Assembly (NCBI RefSeq): GCF_026627255.1
Contig: NZ_JAPNLM010000001.1
Location: 1-64,000 of the forward strand
Length of the DNA stretch: 64,000 nt
Direction: 5' to 3'
Source of the DNA: Streptomyces antarcticus
GTDB taxonomy: Bacteria; Actinomycetota; Actinomycetes; Streptomycetales; Streptomycetaceae
Below, one piece after another: positions 56,564 to 64,000 of the stretch. Both the position numbers and the translations under genes were made by a program. The stretch's first letter is position 1. Each line of letters begins with the position of its first letter. The notes under the pieces are model-generated. The model ran no database searches and was not told the origin of the DNA. It saw only the letters and a program-made list of their open reading frames with translations.

Positions 56564-58219
56564 CTAGGAGGCAGGCGTCTGCTGGACGTCGGCGCCGGCT
56601 TCCGGCGCCCCGCCGGAAGCGTCCTGTCCGCCCCACTGCTGGGCGTCCGGCTTGCTCTGGGGGATGAGGAAGGTCGCGAGCATTCCGAGCACCAGCAGTG
56701 CGGCGCAGGTGTAGCCGTTGATCTGGACCCCGTAGGACATGGCGTCCCGGGCGGCGTCGGCGGCCGAGGCCGTCGCGGGGTTCTGGCTCAGCCCGGAGAT
56801 CATCGCGCCCGCGCTGTCGGAGACCGCCGAGGACAGCTTGTCCGCGTCGGGCGTTCCCTGCTGGGCGAGCCGCTCGGACAGGTCGGAGTCCAGCACCGTG
56901 AAGAACGTCGAGGTCAGGATCGCGATGCCGAGAGCGGAGCCGAGCTGACGCGCGGCGCTCTGGATTCCGGAGCCCTGGCCGGCCTGCTGCGGCGGTACGT
57001 CCGCCAGGACGACGTTGGTGACCTGCGCGGTGGCGAAGCCGACCCCCATGCCGTACAGGAACAGGGCGAGGCCGATGACCCACCACTGGGAGTCGCTGCT
57101 CGCCAGCAGGCCGAACATCAGCAGACCGAGCGCTTCGAGCACCAGGCCGATGCGGACCAGGCCGAGGGGGCCGGTCTTCTCGGCCATGCCGAAGCTGGCA
57201 CCGCTCGCGAAGAAGCTGCCGACCGCGACGACGAAGACCATCAGGCCGGTCTGGAGCACGGAGTACCCCAGGGTGTACTGGAGCCACAGGGGCAGTACGG
57301 CGAGGATGCCGAACTCCGCCAGCGCGATGATCAGCGTCGCGATGTTGCCCGTGCTGAAGGACTTGATGCCGAACAGTGAGGTGTCCATCAGCGGTGCCGT
57401 GCCGTTCGCGCGCGTCAGCCGGACCTGCAGCTGGAGGAAGAGCACGAGGCTGATCACGGAGACGGCCAGGGCGACCGGGACGACCGACAGGTTCACCCCG
57501 TCACCGAAGGGGCCGAAGCTCTTGCGGGCGTCCCACCAACCGTAGTTGCGGCCCTCGATCAGACCGAAGGCGAGAAGTCCGAGGCCCAGCACCGACAGCA
57601 CTCCGCCGACGGCGTCGACCTTGCCCGGCTGCCGGGGGGACGGCTGGAGGAACCGCATGATGCCCGCGAGGATCAGAACCACGACGAAGATGTTGATGCC
57701 GAACGCCCACCGCCAGGAGTACTCGGCGAGCCAGCCGCCCAGCAGCGGTCCGACCGCCGCGGCCGCACCGATCGTGGACCCCCAGATGGCGAAGGCCTTG
57801 CCGCGGTCGCGTCCCCGGAAGGTCATGTTGAGCAGCGCCAGCGACGTCGGCATGACGATCGAGCCGCCGACGCCCTGGGCGAACCGGCTGACGATCAGGA
57901 GCTCCCCGGAGGGCGCCACCGCCGCGGCGATGCTCGCCAGCCCGAAGATCACGGTGCCGACGACGAACAGACGGCGCGCTCCCACGATGTCCGACAGGCG
58001 CCCCATCAGCAGCAGCAGGGCTGCCAGGATGATCGCGTACGACTCCTGGACCCACTGGGCGCCGACCGCGGAGATCTTCAGGTCGTCGATGATGGGGGGC
58101 ATCACCACGTTGACGATGGTGAAGTCCACGACCACCAGCGACACACCGAGGGAAATCGCGACCAAACCCAGCCAAGCGTCCCGATTGGCCGATGAGGACC
58201 GAGTTGGATTTTCAGACAC
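56564..58219 (-). CDS. DHA2-family drug exporter (MFS, 14 helices)
   Basis: The 551-residue protein has fourteen predicted membrane helices and the MFS motifs of the DHA2 drug:proton antiporter group (DFTIVNVVMPPI in helix 1; GRLSDIVGARR between helices 2 and 3; GSTIGAAAAVGPLLGGWL). It should export the cluster product. The GTG at 58219 has GGAAG 6 nt upstream; the frame runs on to a TTG at 58246. It diverges from the WYL regulator gene, with a copy of the putative operator in between. Confidence 0.9.
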   Translation of the reverse strand: MSENPTRSSSANRDAWLGLVAISLGVSLVVVDFTIVNVVMPPIIDDLKISAVGAQWVQESYAIILAALLLLMGRLSDIVGARRLFVVGTVIFGLASIAAAVAPSGELLIVSRFAQGVGGSIVMPTSLALLNMTFRGRDRGKAFAIWGSTIGAAAAVGPLLGGWLAEYSWRWAFGINIFVVVLILAGIMRFLQPSPRQPGKVDAVGGVLSVLGLGLLAFGLIEGRNYGWWDARKSFGPFGDGVNLSVVPVALAVSVISLVLFLQLQVRLTRANGTAPLMDTSLFGIKSFSTGNIATLIIALAEFGILAVLPLWLQYTLGYSVLQTGLMVFVVAVGSFFASGASFGMAEKTGPLGLVRIGLVLEALGLLMFGLLASSDSQWWVIGLALFLYGMGVGFATAQVTNVVLADVPPQQAGQGSGIQSAARQLGSALGIAILTSTFFTVLDSDLSERLAQQGTPDADKLSSAVSDSAGAMISGLSQNPATASAADAARDAMSYGVQINGYTCAALLVLGMLATFLIPQSKPDAQQWGGQDASGGAPEAGADVQQTPAS

Positions 58220-58343
58220 TGCGTTCTTCCGATCTTCTCGATGCAACGCACCCGGTGCAACGCCGGGGGCGAAGTACTGGAGCGGGAGGGGGGCGTGCGC
58301 CGCCCCCGGAGCACAGGCACCATCGCAGGAGAAGAGGACGCGT

Positions 58344-58357
58344 GCTGACCTCTACTG
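58344..58357 (+). promoter_or_regulatory. Putative WYL-regulator operator half-site
   Basis: GCTGACCTCTACTG here is identical to one arm (and one flanking base) of the inverted repeat at 59426-59456. It lies 21 nt before the WYL gene start, in the gap shared with the divergent exporter gene. Confidence 0.6.
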
Positions 58358-58378
58358 ATCGCAATCGGAGGGCAATTC

Positions 58379-59410
58379 TTGATCGCCAACCGCACACTGG
58401 AGCTCCTCAGCCTGCTTCAGGCACAGAAGGAGTGGACCGGCGACGGGCTGGCCGAGCGCCTGGGGGTGTCCCCGCGAACCGTCCGCCGCGACATCAACCG
58501 GCTCCGCGAACTGGGCTACCCCGTTACGGCGACGAAGGGCCCCTCGGGCTACTACCGGCTGTCCCGCGGGGCGCGTCTTCCTCCGCTGATAGTCGACGAC
58601 GAGCAGGCCATCGCCATCGCGCTGTCCCTCCAGACGGCGCCCGCCTCCGTGGCCGGCCTGGGTGACGCCACCAAGCGCGCGCTGAACTCCATCAGGGAGC
58701 TCCTGCCGCCCCATCTCTCCCGCCGCCTCGCGACCTTCTCCATCGAACAGATAGAAAACGCCTGGGAGCTGGCCCCGCCCCAGGTCGACCCCGGACTGGT
58801 GGCACAGCTGAGCGCCGCCGCGCAGGAGCGGGAACTCGTGCGGTTCACCTACCGGTCCATCGAGGTCGACGAGGTGGACGGCAGTGAGGTACTCGCCGAA
58901 CCCCACCGGCTCGTCGTCTGGTCGGGACGCTGGTACATGGTCGCCTACGACCAACGCGGGTGCTCCTGGCGCGCCTACCGGCTCGACCGGATCGAACAGC
59001 CGGCCCCCACCGGGTGGCGCTTCCCTCAGCGCGACGTCCCCGAGAGGGACATCACCCGCTTCGTCCAGAGCCAGCCCGACCGCGGAGACACCCCGGACAC
59101 CTGGCCCTGCTGGGGCACCATCCTGATGGAGTGCCCCGCGCCGCTGGTGGCCAAGTGGGCCCCGGGCGCGGCGAGTTTCGAAGCGATCGACGAGCGGATC
59201 ACCCGGATCCGGATGGGGGCCTGGTCGTGGTCGGCCCTCATCGGCTTCCTGGTCACCTTCGGCTGCCGGTTCACGGTCGAGAGCCCGCCCGAACTCGCCG
59301 AGGCGGCCCGCCGCGTGATGGGCCGCATCGACGTCGACATCCCCCGGGCCGACGCGCGTGCGGCGGCCCCGGCCGACGCGTCCGCCCCGGGGGGCGAACC
59401 GGCCTTGTGA
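58379..59410 (+). CDS. WYL-domain transcriptional regulator (YafY type)
   Basis: The 343-residue protein has an N-terminal HTH_11 domain (residues about 5-55, GLAERLGVSPRTVRRDINRL as the recognition part) and a WYL ligand-sensing domain (about 140-225, with FTYRSIEV and SGRWYMVAYDQRG). A C-terminal extension follows (about 245-335). The TTG at 58379 has GGAGGG 6 nt upstream. Such proteins control stress, drug-resistance or metabolic genes, often sensing a ligand. It lies between a divergent exporter gene and a downstream uvrA-like gene, and putative operators are found before itself and before uvrA. Confidence 0.9.
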   Translation: MIANRTLELLSLLQAQKEWTGDGLAERLGVSPRTVRRDINRLRELGYPVTATKGPSGYYRLSRGARLPPLIVDDEQAIAIALSLQTAPASVAGLGDATKRALNSIRELLPPHLSRRLATFSIEQIENAWELAPPQVDPGLVAQLSAAAQERELVRFTYRSIEVDEVDGSEVLAEPHRLVVWSGRWYMVAYDQRGCSWRAYRLDRIEQPAPTGWRFPQRDVPERDITRFVQSQPDRGDTPDTWPCWGTILMECPAPLVAKWAPGAASFEAIDERITRIRMGAWSWSALIGFLVTFGCRFTVESPPELAEAARRVMGRIDVDIPRADARAAAPADASAPGGEPAL

Positions 59411-59421
59411 TCGCGCTCACG
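59406..59421 (+). promoter_or_regulatory. Crp-like site
   Basis: TGTGATCGCGCTCACG has the TGTGA-N6-TCAC(A) layout of Crp family sites, matching nine of ten conserved bases of the E. coli consensus. It overlaps the WYL gene stop codon, 5 nt before the operator repeat. Confidence 0.4.
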
Positions 59422-59425
59422 TGAG

Positions 59426-59456
59426 GCAGTAGAGGTCAGAAGCTGACCTCTACTGC
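59426..59456. promoter_or_regulatory. 14-bp perfect inverted repeat before uvrA-like gene
   Basis: GCAGTAGAGGTCAG and its exact complement are separated by AAG. It lies 43 nt before the uvrA-like start codon and shares 14 nt exactly with the site in front of the WYL gene. TAGAGG within it resembles a -10 box, so a bound protein would block the promoter. Confidence 0.7.
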
Positions 59457-59499
59457 TCCTAGCCTGGCTCGCCCAGCCCCGGCAATCACAGGAGACTCC

Positions 59500-61878
59500 T
59501 TGAATCCCGCCCGATCACTGACCGAGGCAGCGACAGTGGTCGCCGCGGAGCGGCCCGTCGACAGCGCACACCGCAACGAAGCGGCCGGGGCGACGAACAG
59601 GCTGTCCCACGACAGCGGCCACATCGAGGTGCGGGGGGCACGCACCAACAATCTCCGAGACGTCTCGATCGACGTACGCAAGGGCGCGCTCACCGTTTTC
59701 ACCGGCGTCTCGGGCTCAGGCAAGAGCTCCCTGGTGCTCGGCACCATCGCGGCCGAGTCGCAGCGCCTGCTCAACGAGACCCAGCCGACGTTCGTCCAGG
59801 GGCTGCTGCCCCAGACGGTGCGTCCGGACGTCGACAGCCTGCGCAACCTCTCCGCCGTCGTGACCGTGGACCAGAAGCGGCTGGGCGCGGACCCGCGGTC
59901 CACCATCGGGACCGCCACCGACACGTACGGCCTCCTGCGCCAGCTCTTCTCGCGGCACGGCTCCCCGCACATCGGGTCTCCCAGCCGGTTCTCGTTCAAC
60001 GACCCCTCCGGCATGTGCCCGACCTGCTCGGGCACCGGAGTGGTCACGGAGGTCGACGTCGACCAGCTGGTGGACCGGGACCTCTCCCTCAACGACGGCG
60101 CGCTGCTGTTCCCCACCTTCGCGGTCGGCACCGGATTCTGGTCGATCTTCGTCAACTCCGGTTTCTTCGACCCCGACCTCCCCCTGGGCAAGTACGACGA
60201 CGAGGAGTGGGAGAGGCTGCTGCACCTGGAGCACGCCAAGACCGACAGCCGCTCGCTGAAGGTGACGTACGAGGGCCTCCTGCCCAAGCTGCGGCGCCTG
60301 TACCTGAACAAGGAGCGCGAATCGCTCCAGCCGCACGTGCGGGCCGCGGTCGAGCAGATCGCCAGCACCGCGCAGTGCACGGCGTGCGAGGGCAGCCGCC
60401 TGTCGGAGGAGGCCCGCTCGGTACGGGTCAACGGCGTGGGCATCGCCGAGTGCACCGGTATGGAGATCGCCCGGCTCCTCGAAGTCGTGCAGCAGTGGAA
60501 CGATCCCGCGATGGCGGGCGTCGTCCACGGCATCCGCGGCGCGCTCGCCGCCATGGTCGAGCTCGGCCTGGGCTACCTCAACCTCCAGCGCCGTGCGGGC
60601 ACGCTGTCCGGCGGCGAGTCCCAGCGGGTCAAGATGGTGCGCCACCTCGGCTCGGCGTTGACGGACCTGACGTACGTCTTCGACGAACCGACGACCGGCC
60701 TGCACGCCGACGACGTCGACCGGGTGCTGAAGGTGATGGCGAGCCTGCGCGACAAGGGCAACACCGTGCTCGTCGTGGAGCACGACCCGCAGGTCCTCGA
60801 CGTCGCCGACGCCGTCGTCGACCTGGGACCCGGCGCGGGCACCCACGGCGGGACGATCGTCTACGCCGGTCCGCCGGGCGGGCTTCCCGACTCCGACGGA
60901 CCCACCGCCGCGTCGCTGCGTACCGTGCCGCAGCTGCGGACCGCCCGCGAACCCCGGGGCTGGCTGCGGGTGGAGAACGCGGACCTGCACAACCTGCGCG
61001 ACGTCACCGTGGAGATCCCCCTCGGCGTCTTCGTCGCCGTGAGCGGTGTCGCGGGAGCGGGCAAGAGCTCGCTGGCCCGTGGAGTGCTGCCCACCCGCCT
61101 GGACTCCTGCGTGCTCATCGACCAGAGCCTGCCCCGGGGCAGCAGGCGCAGCACCCCGGCGAGCTGGACGGGCATCCTCGACCCGATCCGCAAAGCCTTC
61201 GCCCGTGCCACCGGGGTGAGCGCCGCCGAGTTCTCGTCGAACTCGGCGGGCGCCTGCCCGGCCTGCAACGGCCTCGGCGTCGTCGTGACGGAGCTCGGCC
61301 GCGGCGACACCGTGGAATCGCCCTGCGAGGAGTGCGAAGGCACCCGGTTCCGCAGCGAGGTGCTCGCCCACCGGCTGCGCGACCGCAGCATCGCCGACGT
61401 CCTCGCCATGTCCATCACTGAGGCGTCCGCGTTCTTCACGGAACCGGCGATCCGGGAGGTGCTGGCGAGCCTGGAAGGGGCCGGGCTCGGCTACCTGGGG
61501 CTCGGACAGCCGCTGTCGACGCTCTCCGGGGGAGAGCGCCAGCGGCTCAAGCTCGCCGTCGAACTCGCCTCGCCCTGCGACTTCTACGTGGTCGACGAGC
61601 CGACGGCCGGGCTGCACCGCCAGGACGTGGGGCGTCTGCTCGGTCTTCTGGACCAACTCGTCGTGAAGGGCAGCACCGTTGTCGTGGTGGAACACGACCT
61701 GGACGTCATCGCGCAGGCGGACTGGGTGATCGACATGGGGCCGGGCGCCGGTGCGGCCGGCGGCGACGTCGTGTTCGCGGGGCTGCCCGAGGACCTGATG
61801 GAGAGCCGGGCTTCGGTCACCGGACGCCACCTCGCGAGCCGGGTCCGGGGCGAAGGCGCCGGCCACCCCGGGGCGTGA
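59500..61878 (+). CDS. UvrA-like ABC protein, self-resistance type (DrrC-like)
   Basis: The 792-residue protein has two ABC ATPase halves. Walker A motifs are GVSGSGKSS (about 69) and GVAGAGKSS (about 515), the signatures are LSGGESQR and LSGGERQR, and the D-loops DEPTTGLH and DEPTAGLH. Cys pairs CPTC (about 173), CTAC (293), CPAC (586) and CEEC (609) resemble zinc-binding sites. It is shorter than housekeeping UvrA (about 940) and resembles DrrC/MtrX-type resistance proteins of daunorubicin and mithramycin producers. These are thought to remove drug from DNA. The TTG start has GGAGA at 59491. Confidence 0.9.
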   Translation: MNPARSLTEAATVVAAERPVDSAHRNEAAGATNRLSHDSGHIEVRGARTNNLRDVSIDVRKGALTVFTGVSGSGKSSLVLGTIAAESQRLLNETQPTFVQGLLPQTVRPDVDSLRNLSAVVTVDQKRLGADPRSTIGTATDTYGLLRQLFSRHGSPHIGSPSRFSFNDPSGMCPTCSGTGVVTEVDVDQLVDRDLSLNDGALLFPTFAVGTGFWSIFVNSGFFDPDLPLGKYDDEEWERLLHLEHAKTDSRSLKVTYEGLLPKLRRLYLNKERESLQPHVRAAVEQIASTAQCTACEGSRLSEEARSVRVNGVGIAECTGMEIARLLEVVQQWNDPAMAGVVHGIRGALAAMVELGLGYLNLQRRAGTLSGGESQRVKMVRHLGSALTDLTYVFDEPTTGLHADDVDRVLKVMASLRDKGNTVLVVEHDPQVLDVADAVVDLGPGAGTHGGTIVYAGPPGGLPDSDGPTAASLRTVPQLRTAREPRGWLRVENADLHNLRDVTVEIPLGVFVAVSGVAGAGKSSLARGVLPTRLDSCVLIDQSLPRGSRRSTPASWTGILDPIRKAFARATGVSAAEFSSNSAGACPACNGLGVVVTELGRGDTVESPCEECEGTRFRSEVLAHRLRDRSIADVLAMSITEASAFFTEPAIREVLASLEGAGLGYLGLGQPLSTLSGGERQRLKLAVELASPCDFYVVDEPTAGLHRQDVGRLLGLLDQLVVKGSTVVVVEHDLDVIAQADWVIDMGPGAGAAGGDVVFAGLPEDLMESRASVTGRHLASRVRGEGAGHPGA

Positions 61879-61951
61879 CGCCGCCGTACCTCCCAGGACA
61901 CGAAGCCGCCGGGCGTTCCGGGGCTCGGAACAGACAGAAGGAGCACATCAG

Positions 61952-62593
61952 ATGATCAGGATCGCCGTCGTACTCGGAAGCACCCGCCCCGGCCGTCGCG
62001 GTGAGGCGGTGGCCCGGTGGGTCACCGAGGTCGCCTCGCGGCACCCCGCGGCCGTGATGGGCGAGGTGACCTTCGAACCGGTCGACCTGGCGGACTACGC
62101 GCTGCCGTTGCTGGACGAGCCCGTGCCCGCCATGTTCGGCCGGTACCGGAACGAGACCACCCGGCGGTGGGCCGACGCCATCGGCTCGTTCGACGGGTTC
62201 GTGTTCGTGACCCCCGAGTACAACCACTCCGTACCCGCGGCGCTGAAGAACGCCGTCGACCACCTGTTCGCCGAGTGGAACGACAAGGCGGCCGGATTCG
62301 TCAGCTACGGCGTGCACGGCGGGACCCGCGCCGTCGAGCACCTGCGGCTGGCGCTGGCCGAAGTGAAGGTCGCAGGAGTACGGAGCCAGGTCGTCCTGTC
62401 GGTGTTCGCCGACTTCGACTACACGGGATGCGACATGACGGACCCGACGTCGGCCGGCCGGTTCGCGCCGGGGGAGCGGCAGGAACCGGCGGTGAACACG
62501 ATGCTGGACGAGGTCGTCGCCTGGTCGGCCGCGCTCAAGCCGCTGCGCGCGGACGTCGCCGCGGGGTCCACGGAAGATGTCGTTCCGGTATGA
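61952..62593 (+). CDS. NADPH-dependent FMN reductase
   Basis: The 213-residue flavodoxin-fold reductase has the FMN/NADPH motifs GSTRPGR (9-15) and PEYNHSVPAALKNAVDHL (about 88-105). It reduces FMN, quinones or azo compounds, and in this cluster could supply reduced flavin or reduce quinone intermediates. The ATG at 61952 has AAGGAG 8 nt upstream. It follows the uvrA-like gene by 73 nt and is closed by a strong terminator. Confidence 0.88.
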   Translation: MIRIAVVLGSTRPGRRGEAVARWVTEVASRHPAAVMGEVTFEPVDLADYALPLLDEPVPAMFGRYRNETTRRWADAIGSFDGFVFVTPEYNHSVPAALKNAVDHLFAEWNDKAAGFVSYGVHGGTRAVEHLRLALAEVKVAGVRSQVVLSVFADFDYTGCDMTDPTSAGRFAPGERQEPAVNTMLDEVVAWSAALKPLRADVAAGSTEDVVPV

Positions 62594-62624
62594 CGCGCCA
62601 GGGCCGCCGCCTGCTCCTGCAGCT

Positions 62625-62654
62625 ACCGCTGACCGCTGACCGCTGACCGCTGAC
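62625..62654 (+). repeat. 7-bp tandem repeat
   Basis: ACCGCTG occurs four times in tandem plus two bases, beginning 31 nt after the FMN reductase stop codon and before its terminator. No function is evident; it is a likely slippage product. Confidence 0.85.
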
Positions 62655-62672
62655 GGCACCCACGGCTTCGGC

Positions 62673-62710
62673 TGCGCTCGTACGGTCCCGACCGGGACCG
62701 TACGAGCGCA
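62673..62710 (+). terminator. Terminator after the FMN reductase gene
   Basis: A perfect 17-bp stem (TGCGCTCGTACGGTCCC and its complement) with the loop GACC lies 80 nt beyond the FMN reductase stop codon. The flavin monooxygenase gene must therefore have its own promoter within about 62711-62844. Confidence 0.9.
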
Positions 62711-62844
62711 ACTCGAAGGCCGTACCCGCTCTTCTCCAAATCCCTTGCCCGTCACGGGAGTTCCCCTCCAATAGCACGGATATACCCCCGTCCTCACCAC
62801 AGCTGCCCTACTCCGGGCGCGCAATTCCGAGCACCGTAAGCGGC

Positions 62845-64000
62845 ATGACGTTGCACGCCGCAGAATCCATCCGGTCGCACGTACCGGTTCTCGTCGTGGG
62901 AGCCGGTCCCACAGGTCTCATGCTCAGTGCCGAGCTGGCGCTCCACGGAGTGCAGCCGCTGCTGATCGACGCACTGCCGAGCCCGAGCGGACAGTCCCGG
63001 GCCCTGGGCTTCACGGTCCGGACGCTGGAGATCTTCAAGCAGCGCGGCATCCTGGGCCGCTTCAAGGGGCTCGCCCAGGTACCGGGAGTGCATTTCGCCG
63101 GCCTGAACATCGACGGCGACTTCCTGTCCAGCACGCTTCGACCGGCCAACCAGTACCCGCAGTCCAGGACCGAAGAGGTCCTCGCGGACTGGTGCGAGGA
63201 GCGGGGGGTCACGGCCCTGAGGCCATGGAGGCTGGAGTCGATGGAGCCCACCGGCTCCGGATACCGCTGCGTGCTCAGCGGTCCGGCCGGGCGGCGCACC
63301 GTCGAGGCGGACTACGTGGCCGGTTGCGACGGGGCGGCCAGTGGCGTTCGCGAAGCGATCGGCATGCCCGCCCGCCGCACCCCCCCTTCGGTCCAGATGC
63401 TCCTCGGTGACCTGCGCGGCTGCGGACTGCCCAACGAGCCCTTCGGGGTCAAGCACGAGAAGGGCATGGTCATGTCCGCGCCGCTGGGCGACGGGACGGA
63501 ACGGGTCATCGTCTGCGACTTCTCCCAGCCGATGCGGCCGCAGGGCGCACCGGTCACCCACGCCGAGATCAAGAACGCGTACGAGAACGTCGTCGGCAAG
63601 CCCCTGACGGACGGAGAATGCCTGTGGGCGAGCTCCTTCTCCGACGCCTCCTCCCTCGTGGAGTCGTACCGGGACGGCCGTGTGCTGCTCGTCGGGGACA
63701 GCGCGCACACGCACCTCCCGGCGGGCGGCCAGGGCATGAACGTTTCGCTCCAGGACGCGGTGAACCTCGGCTGGAAGCTCGCGCTGGTGAGCCGGGGCCG
63801 CGCACCGGATTCCCTCCTGGACAGCTACCACGCCGAGCGGCACCCGATCGGCCGGGAACTGCTGCTCAACACGGCCGCCCAGGGGCAGCTGTTCCTGCGC
63901 GGACCGGAGGTGGACCCGCTGCGCGAGATCGTGCGGCGGCTGCTGGAGGTGCCGGAGGTGTCGGCCCGGCTGGCCGACGGAGTCAGCGGACTGGACATCC
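62845..64000 (+). CDS. Aromatic-ring FAD monooxygenase (partial, runs off window)
   Basis: The first 385 residues are in the window. They show the class A flavoprotein monooxygenase layout: GxGxxG motif VVGAGPTGL (about 17-25), the DG motif CDGAASGVR (about 167), and the GD motif GDSAHTHLPAGGQGMN (about 282-297). Relatives hydroxylate or open rings of polycyclic aromatic polyketides. The ATG at 62845 is the first of the frame; a good ribosome site is not obvious (GTAAGCGGC precedes). The frame stays open to the end, so the C-terminal domain lies outside. Confidence 0.9.
   Translation, partial: MTLHAAESIRSHVPVLVVGAGPTGLMLSAELALHGVQPLLIDALPSPSGQSRALGFTVRTLEIFKQRGILGRFKGLAQVPGVHFAGLNIDGDFLSSTLRPANQYPQSRTEEVLADWCEERGVTALRPWRLESMEPTGSGYRCVLSGPAGRRTVEADYVAGCDGAASGVREAIGMPARRTPPSVQMLLGDLRGCGLPNEPFGVKHEKGMVMSAPLGDGTERVIVCDFSQPMRPQGAPVTHAEIKNAYENVVGKPLTDGECLWASSFSDASSLVESYRDGRVLLVGDSAHTHLPAGGQGMNVSLQDAVNLGWKLALVSRGRAPDSLLDSYHAERHPIGRELLLNTAAQGQLFLRGPEVDPLREIVRRLLEVPEVSARLADGVSGLDI

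Noticed and set aside
59500..61878. UvrA-like gene as the housekeeping excinuclease subunit
   Set aside because: It is about 150 residues short, lies inside a biosynthetic cluster and shares its promoter region with the cluster regulator.

Overview
The window is chromosomal DNA from a Streptomyces or close relative. It has very high GC with G/C-rich third codon positions, many GTG and a few TTG starts, ribosome sites of the GGAGG type, and a gene order typical of the genus (thyX-dapA-rnj beside an rRNA operon, rpsO-pnp, an ESX locus, rimP-nusA-ylxR-infB, and an MEP-pathway block). Species cannot be named from the sequence alone.

Layout. 1-630: first bases of a leftward 16S rRNA gene, its leader and three similar promoter elements. 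0.6-10.9 kb: leftward housekeeping genes for RNA decay and ribosomes (rnj, pnp, rpsO), lysine/peptidoglycan precursors (dapA, dapB) and thymidylate (thyX), with an M16 peptidase and three small membrane or membrane-associated genes. 11.0-26.2 kb: a complete ESX (type VII) secretion locus with eccD, a fused three-ATPase eccC, a DUF397 gene, two WXG100 substrates, the protease mycP, eccB, eccE, a small partner and a ParA-like ATPase with long Pro-rich arms. 26.3-39.9 kb: ribF, a block for translation and ribosome assembly (truB, rbfA, DUF503, infB, ylxR, nusA, rimP), a rightward set (lipoprotein, DUF4439, kinase-like protein, SPFH protein), then proS. 39.9-49.0 kb: two GNAT genes, ispG, a site-2 protease, dxr, a hypothetical gene and an acyl-CoA dehydrogenase.

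49.0-64.0 kb: a degenerate IS110-type transposase remnant marks the change from core to accessory DNA. After it comes the left flank of a biosynthetic gene cluster: an eight-gene translationally coupled leftward operon (O-methyltransferase, tandem ABM protein, BBE-type oxidase, class I methyltransferase, small dimeric-barrel protein, glycosyltransferase, P450, ferredoxin), a DHA2 drug exporter, a WYL-domain regulator, a UvrA-like self-resistance protein, an FMN reductase and an aromatic-ring flavin monooxygenase cut by the window end. These are mostly tailoring, export, resistance and control genes typical of aromatic (type II) polyketides. No ketosynthase, ACP or deoxysugar gene is seen, so the scaffold genes should lie to the right. 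The UvrA-like gene suggests a DNA-binding or DNA-damaging glycosylated product.

The clearest unassigned signal is a 14-bp perfect inverted repeat in front of the uvrA-like gene. One arm is repeated exactly in front of the WYL regulator gene, which suggests the operator set of that regulator.
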